From assembly GCF_030811455.1 (NCBI RefSeq), contig NZ_JAUSQU010000001.1, forward strand, positions 372,001-436,000: a stretch of DNA of 64,000 nt, given 5' to 3'. The stretch comes from Streptosporangium lutulentum. GTDB lineage: Bacteria; Actinomycetota; Actinomycetes; Streptosporangiales; Streptosporangiaceae. The position numbers and the translations under genes are program-made. The notes under the pieces were generated by a model, which worked only from the letters and a program-made list of their open reading frames with translations, was not told the DNA's origin and did no database searches. Shown piece by piece: positions 7,261 through 15,731 of this stretch. How positions within the stretch are numbered: the first letter of the stretch is position 1; the number at the start of each line of letters is the position of its first letter.

Positions 7261-8472
7261 ATGTTCCACGCCGCTCGGCGTCGCGCCTGTGCTGTCGTCG
7301 CCGCCGCAGCCGTGGCCGTCCTGCTCAGTGCCGTACCCGCTTTTGCTCACGGATTCACGTCGACCGTGTACGTCGATCTTACGTCGCCGGAAGCCGGGCA
7401 TGTCCATACCGAACTCGAGCTGGAGTACGACCTGCTCGTCGTCTCCGCCGCCGACTCCGAGAAGGACGATCCGCTCTTCCAGGAGGGCACCGCGGCGTTC
7501 GAGGCCGGCGACGCGGCGAAGCAGGCCGCCGCGCTCGACGCCCACGCCGACTCGGTCGTCGCGTACGTGACCAAGCGCTTCGGCGTCACGACCGGGGGCA
7601 AGGCGTGCGCCCCGGTCCAGGACGGCGACTTCACGATGGAGCAACGCGAGGGCGTCCCGTACGCGCTGCTGGTGCTCGACTACCGGTGCCCGGAGTCCAC
7701 CGGAGCGCACGAGGTGCGCGGCGCGCTGTTCCCGGACTCCGAGGGCTATGTGCGCGACAGCAAGGCGGTGGTCACCTACGACCTCGACCTGAAGTCCGGA
7801 AGCGCCGCGCTCGACGCGCAGCACCGGTCGTTCTCCACGCAACAGTCATGGGCCGAGCGGTTCTGGGAGTTCTTCCGGCTCGGAGCCGAGCACCTGCTCA
7901 CCGGGATCGACCACATCCTGTTCCTGCTGGCGCTCATCGCGGGGTCACGCCGCCTGCGCGAGATCGTGCTGGCGGCGACGACCTTCACGCTGGCCCACTC
8001 GGTGACCTTCATCCTTGCCGCCCTCGGCCTCGTGGAGGTGCCCGCGTCGTTCGTCGAGCCCGTCATCGCCCTCTCGATCGCGGTCGTCGCGGGCTGGCAT
8101 CTGTGGCGGATCTGGCGACGCCGGTCGCACGCCACAGATCTCGAAGAGACCGGTCACGGTCGTCTCGGCCTGGACCGCGCGGGCTGGACGCGACTCGCGG
8201 TCGTCTTCTGCTTCGGCCTCGTGCACGGACTCGGCTTCGCCGCGGCACTGGGCATCGACCAGGCCCTGTCGTGGACGCTTCTGTGGTCGCTGCTCGTCTT
8301 CAACGTGGGCATCGAGGCCGTTCAGTTGACGATCATCATTCTCGTCTTCCCGTTGCTCGCCCTGCTGCGTCACCGTCGGCCGGTCGCGGGGCTGTGGACG
8401 ACCGGGGCGATCGCAGCGGGTGTGGCCGTGATGGGCCTGGTGTGGTTCGTGCAGCGCGTTCTCGGGGTCTGA
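7261..8472 (+). CDS. HupE/UreJ-like membrane protein with secreted N-terminal domain
   Basis: A 403-aa protein. A signal peptide ends near VPAFAHG (residue ~30). An extracytoplasmic domain of about 160 residues follows, then a C-terminal HupE/UreJ_2-type region with five to six membrane helices from about residue 205. The membrane part has the family motifs FRLGAEHLLTGIDHILFL, AHSVTFIL and FGLVHGLGFA. HupE/UreJ proteins are linked to nickel or cobalt uptake, but this two-part subfamily has no settled function. An AGAGGAG site precedes the ATG. The phosphatase gene follows 118 bp downstream on the same strand. The His/Asp-containing membrane motifs could handle a metal used by that enzyme; this is inference. 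Confidence 0.82.
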   Translation: MFHAARRRACAVVAAAAVAVLLSAVPAFAHGFTSTVYVDLTSPEAGHVHTELELEYDLLVVSAADSEKDDPLFQEGTAAFEAGDAAKQAAALDAHADSVVAYVTKRFGVTTGGKACAPVQDGDFTMEQREGVPYALLVLDYRCPESTGAHEVRGALFPDSEGYVRDSKAVVTYDLDLKSGSAALDAQHRSFSTQQSWAERFWEFFRLGAEHLLTGIDHILFLLALIAGSRRLREIVLAATTFTLAHSVTFILAALGLVEVPASFVEPVIALSIAVVAGWHLWRIWRRRSHATDLEETGHGRLGLDRAGWTRLAVVFCFGLVHGLGFAAALGIDQALSWTLLWSLLVFNVGIEAVQLTIIILVFPLLALLRHRRPVAGLWTTGAIAAGVAVMGLVWFVQRVLGV

Positions 8473-8518
8473 GATCGCATCACAACTTCCGGTAGGCGCA
8501 ATAGATCGCCTATCTCAC

Positions 8519-8540
8519 GTTCACCTCCAGGACATCGACT
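8519..8540 (+). promoter_or_regulatory. Possible PHO-box upstream of the phosphatase gene
   Basis: GTTCACCTCCA followed by GGACATCGACT gives one good and one weak 11-bp unit of a PhoP-type direct repeat, 50-70 bp before the start codon of a phosphoesterase. A phosphate-starvation link would make sense but is not shown. Confidence 0.35.
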
Positions 8541-8590
8541 TTCGGAACTGTGACAAAGCTCCTTATCCCCCTGAAACGGACGGAAACCTA

Positions 8591-10243
8591 ATGAAGTTCG
8601 ACAATCGAGCACAGGGCTCCCAGCTTGCTCGACGTCGGCTGGCTGTGGGCGCCACCGCGGCGGTCATGGGCCTCACCGCGGTGCTCAGCACCGGCCTGAC
8701 GGCCGCGGCTCGCGCTGACGTCAGCGCGAGCGCGCCGCTCACCGGCATCATCCTCGGCGTGGGCGCCAACGAGTCGCAGCGCGTCGTGTCCTGGTACTCC
8801 TCGGTCGGCACCGCACAGGTGGTCGAGGTCGTACCGACTTCCAAGCTCGTCCGCGGACAGTTCCCCAAGCACGCCGTCACCTTCCCGGCCACGGTCGCCG
8901 CGAACAGCGTCAACGGCGGTTACAACGGTCACGCCACGATCGACGGCCTGAAGAAGAACACCGCGTACTCCTACCGGGTCGGTGTCGCGGGCAACTGGTC
9001 CCCGACGTACTCCTTCAAGACCCAGGAGTTCAAGGGCGACTTCGACTTCCTGTTCTACGGTGACCCGCAGATCGGCTCGTCCGGCGATGTGGCCAAGGAC
9101 GGCGCCGGATGGATGGACACCGTGAACGTCTCCCTCGCCGCCAACCCGAAGGCCGAGCTGCTGGTCTCGGGCGGCGACCAGATCGAGAGCGCCAACAACG
9201 AGACGCAGTGGGACGCGTTCCTCGCACCCAACAAGCTGCGCCAGTACCCGTGGGCCGCCACCATCGGTAACCACGACGTCGGCGGCAAGGCGTACGAGCA
9301 GCACTTCTGGACTCCGAACACCGACCGTTCCACGCCGTACTACAACGGCGACGCGGCCACCCGGTCGGGCGGTGACTACTACTACACCTACAAGGGCGTC
9401 CTGTTCATCGACCTGAACAGCAACGCCTACGCCGCCGGCTCCGACGCGGCGCACATCAGCTACGTCACCGACGTCGTCAAGAAGCACGGCGCCGACGCCA
9501 AGTACACGGTGCTCGTCTACCACCACTCGATCTACTCGCCGGCCAGTCACGCGAACGACAGCGACAACCAGCAGCGTCGTCAGGACTTCCCGACCGCCTT
9601 CTCGAACCTCGGTGTCGACCTCGTCCTGCAGGGTCACGACCACAGCTACTCCCGCAGCTACGTGATCAAGAACGGTCAGAAGTCGAACAAGAACGAGAAG
9701 CCGGGTGCCGCCGAGGTGGCGCAGGGTCCGGGTGGCGTCATCTACGTGACGGCGAACTCCGCGTCGGGCTCGAAGTACTACAACATCACCGCTCCGGACA
9801 CGACCAAGGACCCGAACTACGGTCCTGACCCGCTGAACCCCAAGAGCCACTGGGCCAACTCGGTCGAGAACCAGGAGCACGTCCGTACCTACGTGAAGGT
9901 CCAGGTGCGTGACGACAAGCTCGTCGTCGAGAACCTTCGCAGCGGTACCTGCGCCGCCCCCAACGCCGCGGTGGAGCTGGGCCAGGAGGACTGGTGCGGC
10001 CCGAACAGCGGCGCCAGTGCCGCTCAGCCGGTCGGTTCCACCGTCGACAAGGTCGTGATCCACCCCTACGGCCGCGACGACAACGACCACGGCGACGACC
10101 ACGGCGACGACCACGGCAACGGTCACGGCGACGACAACGACCACGGCAACGGTCACGGCAACGGCAACGACCACGACCACGGCGACGACCACGGCGACGA
10201 CCACGGCAACGGCCACGGCGACGACGGCCACTGGCTTCAGTAA
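8591..10243 (+). CDS. Secreted purple-acid-phosphatase-like metallophosphoesterase
   Basis: A 550-aa exported enzyme. It has a Tat-like signal (LARRRLAVGATAAVMG) cleaved near ARADVSA, an N-terminal Fn3-like purple acid phosphatase domain (~50-145) and a calcineurin-type metallophosphoesterase domain. Metal-site motifs are GDPQ (157-160), GGDQ (194-197), GNHD (226-229), YHHS (~311) and GHDHS (~348). It should hydrolyse phosphate monoesters or diesters outside the cell. The last ~50 residues are an unusual repeat of His, Asp, Gly and Asn that probably binds divalent metal. The start is the first ATG, with a weak ribosome site. A HupE/UreJ-like membrane protein gene lies just upstream and a strong hairpin terminator follows. 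Confidence 0.9.
   Translation: MKFDNRAQGSQLARRRLAVGATAAVMGLTAVLSTGLTAAARADVSASAPLTGIILGVGANESQRVVSWYSSVGTAQVVEVVPTSKLVRGQFPKHAVTFPATVAANSVNGGYNGHATIDGLKKNTAYSYRVGVAGNWSPTYSFKTQEFKGDFDFLFYGDPQIGSSGDVAKDGAGWMDTVNVSLAANPKAELLVSGGDQIESANNETQWDAFLAPNKLRQYPWAATIGNHDVGGKAYEQHFWTPNTDRSTPYYNGDAATRSGGDYYYTYKGVLFIDLNSNAYAAGSDAAHISYVTDVVKKHGADAKYTVLVYHHSIYSPASHANDSDNQQRRQDFPTAFSNLGVDLVLQGHDHSYSRSYVIKNGQKSNKNEKPGAAEVAQGPGGVIYVTANSASGSKYYNITAPDTTKDPNYGPDPLNPKSHWANSVENQEHVRTYVKVQVRDDKLVVENLRSGTCAAPNAAVELGQEDWCGPNSGASAAQPVGSTVDKVVIHPYGRDDNDHGDDHGDDHGNGHGDDNDHGNGHGNGNDHDHGDDHGDDHGNGHGDDGHWLQ
10075..10230 (+). repeat. 12-bp minisatellite coding the His/Asp/Gly tail
   Basis: Repeats of units such as GACGACCACGGC and AACGGTCACGGC encode D-D-H-G and N-G-H-G blocks at the phosphatase C-terminus. 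Such repeats can gain or lose units by slippage without shifting the frame. The opposite strand reads as long Val/Ala runs, which are an artefact. Confidence 0.85.
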
Positions 10244-10306
10244 ACGATCGAGGGTGATGCCGGAGACCTCACGCTCACCGCGCTGAGCGATCCGGCCGCT
10301 CCACCT

Positions 10307-10340
10307 GGTGGGGTGGGCACCGTCGGGTGCCCACCCCACC
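10307..10340. terminator. Perfect 14-bp hairpin after the phosphatase gene
   Basis: GGTGGGGTGGGCAC pairs with GTGCCCACCCCACC around a 6-base loop, 64 bp past the phosphatase stop and before the DUF916-like gene. This marks the end of the upstream transcript. Confidence 0.8.
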
Positions 10341-10386
10341 GCACGTCTTCCATCCCGCCACTTCCAGACCGCCCGAGGATCACCAG

Positions 10387-11439
10387 ATGCGCCTGCCCAG
10401 ATCGCGTACGACCACAGCAGCCGGAGCCCTCGCCCAGGCCGCCGCCGTGGTGCTGCTCGCCGTGCTCGGCCTCCTCGGAGTGGGGGCAGGACCCGCGGCG
10501 GCGGACGGCGACGTCTCCTGGACGGTCACGACGGCCTCCAACGACTTCGGTTCCGACCGGCAGAACTACAGCTACACCCTCGACCCGGGCGGGCAGCTCA
10601 AGGACGGTCTCGTGGTCGTCAACCACGGCACCACACCACTGCACCTGGCCGCGTACGCCGCCGACGGGTTCACCGCCGAGGGGGGCCGGCTCGACCTGGT
10701 CACCAAGGGCGCGACGTCGACAGGGGTGGGTGCGTGGGTCCACACGGACCGACCCGACGTGACGGTCCAGCCCGGCGCGTCGGTCGAGGTGCCGTTCACG
10801 GTCACTCTTCCGGACGACGCCGCGCCCGGCGAATACATGGGGGGCGTCGTCACCTCGCCGGCGCAGGCCGGCGAAGCGGACGGGACCGATGCGGAACAGC
10901 GTCTCGGCATCCGTATCCGTCTGCGCGTGGGTGGAGAGCTCACGCCGAAGCTGTCGGTAGAGGACCTGCGCCTGCGCTACTCGGGCACGCCCAATCCGTT
11001 CGGGAAGGGCGACGCCACCGTCACGTACACGATCCACAACACGGGCAACGCCATCCTCACCGCTCGGCAGGCGGTGTCCCTGTCCGGCCCCTTCGGGAGC
11101 TCTGACGTTCGTACGGGGCAGATCGACGACTCGCCCCAGCTGCTGCCGGGCGACACCTGGAAGGTCTCCGTGCCGGTGCACGGAGTGGCTCCCGTGCTGA
11201 GGCTGACGGGGACGGTCGCCCTCATCCCGCTGCTCACCGACGCGTCGGGCTCGGTCGCCCCGCTCGCCGCCGCCGAGACCACGACGGGTTCCTGGACCAT
11301 CCCCTGGACACTGCTGCTTCTCCTCGTCGTCCTCTGCGGGCTCGTCGTCGCGGGTCTGGTGCTCCGGCGCCGCCGCCGTCGGGCCGGGCTCCACGAGGAC
11401 GCTCCCGTCCAGGCGGCGCGGATCCCGCACGAGGGGTGA
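10387..11439 (+). CDS. DUF916/WxL-type surface protein with C-terminal anchor
   Basis: A 350-aa exported protein with a signal peptide ending near AGPAAADGD (~40). Two immunoglobulin-like beta domains follow (~45-170 and ~180-290). The first has features of the DUF916 WxL-protein peptidoglycan-binding domain (YSYTLDPGGQLKDGLVVVNHGTTPLHL; PFTVTLPDDAAPGEYMGGVV). A membrane helix (WTLLLLLVVLCGLVVAGLVL) and a basic cytoplasmic tail end the protein, with no LPxTG motif. It probably sits on the outer membrane face and contacts cell wall. A GAGGA site precedes the ATG at 10387. It has its own transcript start, since a terminator hairpin separates it from the phosphatase gene. Confidence 0.72.
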   Translation: MRLPRSRTTTAAGALAQAAAVVLLAVLGLLGVGAGPAAADGDVSWTVTTASNDFGSDRQNYSYTLDPGGQLKDGLVVVNHGTTPLHLAAYAADGFTAEGGRLDLVTKGATSTGVGAWVHTDRPDVTVQPGASVEVPFTVTLPDDAAPGEYMGGVVTSPAQAGEADGTDAEQRLGIRIRLRVGGELTPKLSVEDLRLRYSGTPNPFGKGDATVTYTIHNTGNAILTARQAVSLSGPFGSSDVRTGQIDDSPQLLPGDTWKVSVPVHGVAPVLRLTGTVALIPLLTDASGSVAPLAAAETTTGSWTIPWTLLLLLVVLCGLVVAGLVLRRRRRRAGLHEDAPVQAARIPHEG

Positions 11440-11736
11440 GGCTCCTGCCGTCCACACGTGGCCGGCGCCAGGCATCTCGAACCCGGTGGCTCCTCCGCGC
11501 CCCGATCCTTGCTTCTCACCTGCGGCGCATCTGCGCGAAGCTCGGCGCGCACCGCAGTACGCGAGGATCTGACGAGTGGCCATACCGCGACCGGCGGTGT
11601 CGAAAGAATGCCGAATCAATCGGCTCCGGTCGCCGGATATCCCCGGTCGACCGGGAAATCGGTTCTGCCGATCGACGAGTTCGCGAAGTACGATGTTCTG
11701 ACTTGCCGCAAAGCCGCGACGGCGCAGGAGAACATC

Positions 11737-12855
11737 ATGAGGGCAGTCGTCCAAGACGCGTACGGCTCGCCCGATGTTCTGAAAATCCAGGAAATCGACC
11801 GGCCGGCGGTCAAGGACGATGAGGTGCTGGTGCGCGTTCACGCGGCCTCCGTTCACCCTGATGTCTGGCATGTTGTGAGCGGCAGGCCGTATGTCCCGCG
11901 ACTCATGGGGGCCGGGCTGCTCCGGCCGAAGATTCGCGTTCCGGGAACGGATATGGCCGGTCGTGTGGAATCGGTGGGCAAGAACGTGACGCGATTCCAA
12001 GCGGGCGACGAGGTGTTCGGCGAGGCCCTCTGGGGCAACCAGTGGAGAAACGGCGGTGCCTTCGCCGAGTACGTGTCCGTTTCGCAGGACGCCCTGGCGT
12101 TGAAACCCGGCAACGTCACCTTCGAACAAGCCGCGGCCGTACCCACCTCCGGACTCATCGCCCTGCGGAACCTTCAGGAAGGGCGGTCGGGGCCAGGCCG
12201 AAGTGTGCTGGTCAACGGTGCCGCCGGTGGTGTGGGAGCCTTCGCCGTACAGCTCGCCAAAGCGTACGGAGCGAAGGTGACCGGCGTCGACCACCACACC
12301 AAACTGGACCTGGTCCGTTCGCTCGGCGCGGATCGCGTCATCGACTACACCCGGGAGGATTTCACCCGGAACGGCGAGCGATACGACCTGATCTTCGACA
12401 TTCCCGGGAACCACTCGTTTGCTGATTGCCGGCGTGCCCTTATGCCCGAGGGGGCCTACGTGCTCATCGGGCATGACCGCTTCGGTGATGTGGGAGGCCG
12501 TCGGCTGGGAAGTCTGCCGCATTTCTTCAAACTGATGGCGCTCTCCCCGTTCCGGAGTCAACTGTCGACGCCGAGCTCGTCGATGCCGAGCAGGAAAGAC
12601 TCGATGGCCGTCCTGAGGGAGTTTCTGGAAACAGGGAGACTCACGCCGGTCGTCGACAGAACGTATTCGCTGGAAGAGGTTCCCGAAGCCATCCGCTATC
12701 TGGCCGGAGGAGAGGCCCGGGGAAAGGTCGTCATCACCGTTTGGAACGCACCCCGGTCGTCATGTGAGGGACCCTTTTACCGGAGGGCGACGCGGACGCC
12801 GTACGTTCGACGAACGGCCGGCGCGGGAAACCGTACTCCGCGCTCGAATGAATGA
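11737..12855 (+). CDS. Zinc-independent MDR oxidoreductase (quinone-reductase-like)
   Basis: A 372-aa medium-chain dehydrogenase/reductase. It has an N-terminal GroES-like domain (VLVRVHAASVHPDVW, PGTDMAGRVESVG) and a Rossmann domain with GAAGGVGAFAVQLAKAYGA and GADRVIDYT. No zinc-binding Cys/His set is seen, placing it with NADPH:quinone reductases. The conserved fold ends at GKVVITV, but the frame runs ~34 residues further through Arg/Pro-rich sequence, probably by loss of an earlier stop. An AGGAG site precedes the ATG at 11737. The 297 bp upstream (11440-11736) hold no gene. It converges with the lipoprotein gene 22 bp away. Confidence 0.88.
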   Translation: MRAVVQDAYGSPDVLKIQEIDRPAVKDDEVLVRVHAASVHPDVWHVVSGRPYVPRLMGAGLLRPKIRVPGTDMAGRVESVGKNVTRFQAGDEVFGEALWGNQWRNGGAFAEYVSVSQDALALKPGNVTFEQAAAVPTSGLIALRNLQEGRSGPGRSVLVNGAAGGVGAFAVQLAKAYGAKVTGVDHHTKLDLVRSLGADRVIDYTREDFTRNGERYDLIFDIPGNHSFADCRRALMPEGAYVLIGHDRFGDVGGRRLGSLPHFFKLMALSPFRSQLSTPSSSMPSRKDSMAVLREFLETGRLTPVVDRTYSLEEVPEAIRYLAGGEARGKVVITVWNAPRSSCEGPFYRRATRTPYVRRTAGAGNRTPRSNE

Positions 12856-12877
12856 TTCGCCCCTGCCGGCGATGCCA

Positions 12878-13426
12878 CTACTCCAGTCGCCATTCCAGGG
12901 TGTTTCCGGTGCTCGGCTGATAGAGCAGCGTGCGCGGCTCGCTGTCCTCGGGAATCTCGAACGGGATCCAGCCGCGGACGCAGTCCCCCGGCCGTACCGC
13001 CTGGACCTGGGGGTAGATCGGGACATCGAACCAACTCGGACTCGCGATCGACGCCATGGTCGTCGAGTCGTCGGCGAAGGAAAGCATCCAGGGTGCCGCG
13101 AAGGCCGTGACGGGCTCGCGCGTGTTCTCCGGTACGCATAGTTTCACGTCAAACGCCAGATATTCGTGGCCGGGGCGGCTGAGTGCCTTGGATATGGGCT
13201 TCAGTGACCGGATTCGCAAGGCGGAGATCTTCGAGACGGAGTCGTCGTCACGCGTCTCCTGGGTGCTGCCGACCGCGGGCAGGGTGCTCGGTGTGGGGGT
13301 GGGGGAGGGTGTCGGGCTGGGCCGCACCGAAGGGACGACCGGGGGTACGGGGGGCGCGGCGGCCCCGCTGCCAGAGCATCCGGCGACAAGAAAAAGAGAT
13401 AGAACAAGGGGGACGAACCTTCGCAT
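12878..13426 (-). CDS. Small lipoprotein with proline linker (DUF4352-like)
   Basis: A 182-aa lipoprotein. It has a basic N-terminus, a hydrophobic segment, lipobox LVAGC (12-16), a Pro/Ser/Thr linker at about 25-55 and a beta-rich domain (EYLAFDVKLCVPENTREPVTAF; GDCVRGWIPFEIPEDSEPRTLLY). The domain pattern recalls the DUF4352/telomeric-repeat-factor-like extracellular fold with two Cys that may form a disulfide. Its function is unknown. No partner gene is evident: the downstream neighbour converges, and the upstream TetR gene is a separate unit 128 bp away. Confidence 0.78.
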   Translation of the reverse strand: MRRFVPLVLSLFLVAGCSGSGAAAPPVPPVVPSVRPSPTPSPTPTPSTLPAVGSTQETRDDDSVSKISALRIRSLKPISKALSRPGHEYLAFDVKLCVPENTREPVTAFAAPWMLSFADDSTTMASIASPSWFDVPIYPQVQAVRPGDCVRGWIPFEIPEDSEPRTLLYQPSTGNTLEWRLE

Positions 13427-13554
13427 GACGACTCCTGGTTAGGAAATCGGGGCGAAGAGGAGACGCGAAAGACGGTCGCGTGGATGGCCCAGGTTCCGTG
13501 AAGGAGTTGTGGCCGCGTCGGATCCCGTATCCCGTGGTCTCCGCAGGGGGCGGT

Positions 13555-14238
13555 CTACCTGGACCGTTCCGAATCGCGGGTCTGGAGGCCCGACGAGCGG
13601 GTCTCGGGTGCGAGATGGGAGCGGACGTACGTCAGCGCGGCGTCGAGGGCGATGGCGAGAGGGCGGGCGCTGCGCATGGTCTGGGAGAGCAGGAAACCGC
13701 CCTGGAGCCCGGCCATGATCGCGGTGGCCAGGGCGTCGGGGTCCGCGTCGGCGCGCAGTTCCCGGCGGTCACGCATCCTGGTCAGTCCGCGCAGGAGATG
13801 GCCCTGCCAGTGGTCGAAGGCTCTGACCAGGTCCAGGCGCGCCGTCTCGTCGACGTCGGCGAGCTCGCCGGCCAGCGAACCGAGCGGGCAGCCGCCCCCG
13901 CATCTGCGATCCCGTTGCAACGTCACCAGGTGATCGCGCCAGGCGACCAGGTCTTCGAAGGACTCGATCTCGTCGATCAGCGGGCGTTGGGCGTCGATCA
14001 TCCGCTGGGTCTGGTGCTCGATGACGGCGCGTACGAGGTCGGACTTGTCGGCGAAGTAATGGTAGAGCTGCGATTTGCTGGTCCTGGTGACCGCCCGGAC
14101 CTCGTCGAGCGTGGTGGAGGTCGCCCCCTGATCGAAGATCAGGTCGGTGGCGGCTTCCAGGATCCGCCGCCGAGTCGCCTCGCCGCGCTTGGTCAGCGCG
14201 GGCCGCTTGGCGTCGTACGCCGTGAGCTGCCTTGACAT
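13555..14238 (-). CDS. TetR-family transcriptional regulator
   Basis: A 227-aa repressor-type protein. The N-terminal helix-turn-helix domain (~15-65) includes ATRRRILEAATDLIFDQGATSTTLDEV and KSQLYHYFADKSDLV. The C-terminal ligand domain carries CGGGCPLGSLAGELAD, a Cys-rich motif found in the YxaF/LmrA-like group that responds to drugs or other small electrophiles. No divergent drug-efflux gene adjoins it; upstream on the same strand is the methyltransferase gene 167 bp away. Its target is unknown. Confidence 0.9.
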   Translation of the reverse strand: MSRQLTAYDAKRPALTKRGEATRRRILEAATDLIFDQGATSTTLDEVRAVTRTSKSQLYHYFADKSDLVRAVIEHQTQRMIDAQRPLIDEIESFEDLVAWRDHLVTLQRDRRCGGGCPLGSLAGELADVDETARLDLVRAFDHWQGHLLRGLTRMRDRRELRADADPDALATAIMAGLQGGFLLSQTMRSARPLAIALDAALTYVRSHLAPETRSSGLQTRDSERSR

Positions 14239-14405
14239 GGAGTCACACTATCCAAAATGGACCCATCGGTCCAAGCTGTCCGCTGTGGGGCTCCCGGCGG
14301 CGACGGGCTCGCCAACGCCTGGCGCTCGACCACGCGGGCGGGGGTCCCGACGCTCGGCCGCGACCCCGTCCAGACCGCTCCGGGACCGGTTCGCGGGGGT
14401 GAAGC

Positions 14406-15578
14406 TCAGCCGGCGCTCCACGACAGGGCAAGCGTGGTGTGCCGCTTGCGGACGAGCAGCCCCTCGCGGGGCGCGGCCTCACGATAGGCGTCGATGCGCA
14501 GTCCGGTCGTCATGGGACGGTTCGCCGTGTCCCAGGACCGGACGTGGGTGACGAGATCGGCGGCGAGCCGCGTTCTTTCCGGCCCGTAGCCGCGCGCGAT
14601 CAGCAGGTCGTCCGCCTCCGCTTCCAGCAGGGAGAGGCTGTCGCCGTCGATGACTCCGATGGCCATCCTGAATCCCGAAGGGGTGAGCGGGGGCGATGCC
14701 AGCCGGCCGGGCTGTGCCTCGGACAGCATGCACCAGCGGGGCTCGTGTATCGCCAGCCACAGGCTCAGCCCGTCGAGAAGCTGCGTACGGCTCACGCCGA
14801 CCTCGGCGGGCATCCTCACCGAGGGGCCTTCCAGCGCGCCCGGCACATCGCCGACCTCACCCGGGCCGGGAAGGGAGATCGTCAGGTCGGAGGCCCGGTC
14901 CAGCACCAGGGTCGTCTCCGGGCCGGCGAAGGGGCCTCGCATCCGCATGAAGCCGCAGGGCACCACCGAATGGCTCGTCCAGTGCCCGCCCGCCCGTTCC
15001 ATGGCCACCGAGCGTTGCACGCCGCGCACGTCCAGCGGCACGACGACGCGTCCGCCGGGGCCGAGCTGGTCCAGCCAGGCCGGGAAGAGATCCCAGACGC
15101 CGACGGTGGCGATCACCCGGTCGTAGGGGGCCGCCGGCGCGAACCCCTCGGCGCCGTCGCCGCACACCACGGTCACCTCGGGACGGCCTGCGTCGATCAG
15201 GTGCTCCCGAGCGCGGTCAACCAGGTCGGCGTCGATGTCGACACTGACGACCTGGCCTTCGGGTCCCACCAGGTGGGCGAGCAGCGCGGCGTTGTAGCCC
15301 GTTCCGGTCCCGATCTCCAGCACCCGCTGTCCCGGCTCCACCCCGAGCTGGTCGAGCATCAAGGCCATGATCGCCGGTTGCGAGGAGGAGCTGATCGCCC
15401 GGCCGTCCGCGTCGCGCTTGGTCACGATCGCGTCGTCCCGGTAAACGGTCTCCGGGGGAAGATCCGGCAGGAACACGTGTCGTGGCACCGTCCGGAAGGC
15501 ATCTGCCACAATCCGGCTGATTCCACGCGTGCGCATCTGCGCGACCAGCTCTTCCCGGGGCTCCTGCCACTCGACCAT
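14406..15578 (-). CDS. PCMT-type protein O-methyltransferase with long C-terminal domain
   Basis: A 390-aa protein. Residues ~1-210 match protein-L-isoaspartate methyltransferases: VPRHVFLPDL, ISSSSQPAIMALMLDQL, then the SAM motif VLEIGTGTGYNAALLAHL and VVSVDIDADLV. A further ~180 residues form a domain absent from classical ~210-aa PCMT. Long actinomycete versions include repair enzymes and the methyltransferases that modify Asp in certain lanthipeptides and graspetides. No precursor or synthetase gene is adjacent, so a repair or orphan role is the default. I prefer the ATG at 15578, with GGAGG six bases upstream, over another 18 bp earlier. Confidence 0.85.
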   Translation of the reverse strand: MVEWQEPREELVAQMRTRGISRIVADAFRTVPRHVFLPDLPPETVYRDDAIVTKRDADGRAISSSSQPAIMALMLDQLGVEPGQRVLEIGTGTGYNAALLAHLVGPEGQVVSVDIDADLVDRAREHLIDAGRPEVTVVCGDGAEGFAPAAPYDRVIATVGVWDLFPAWLDQLGPGGRVVVPLDVRGVQRSVAMERAGGHWTSHSVVPCGFMRMRGPFAGPETTLVLDRASDLTISLPGPGEVGDVPGALEGPSVRMPAEVGVSRTQLLDGLSLWLAIHEPRWCMLSEAQPGRLASPPLTPSGFRMAIGVIDGDSLSLLEAEADDLLIARGYGPERTRLAADLVTHVRSWDTANRPMTTGLRIDAYREAAPREGLLVRKRHTTLALSWSAG

Positions 15579-15731
15579 CGTCGACCTCCATGCCAAGGTT
15601 CTCTACCTATACCAATTTGTGTACTAATTATGCACTTTGGTCAATATGGAGAGAATGTGAGAAATACTGACTTTCATCCTGTTTGGAATGCGCAGATGGA
15701 GATCCGTATCTTTTCGGGTGAAGGTGTCAGT

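Noticed and set aside
8588..10339. Long minus-strand frame with runs of Val and Ala opposite the phosphatase gene
   Set aside because: It is the reverse reading of the His/Asp repeat and of a well-supported gene on the other strand; no family motif or ribosome site.
14239..15731. RiPP cluster around the PCMT-type methyltransferase
   Set aside because: No short precursor frame, lanthionine synthetase or ATP-grasp ligase was found in the flanks.
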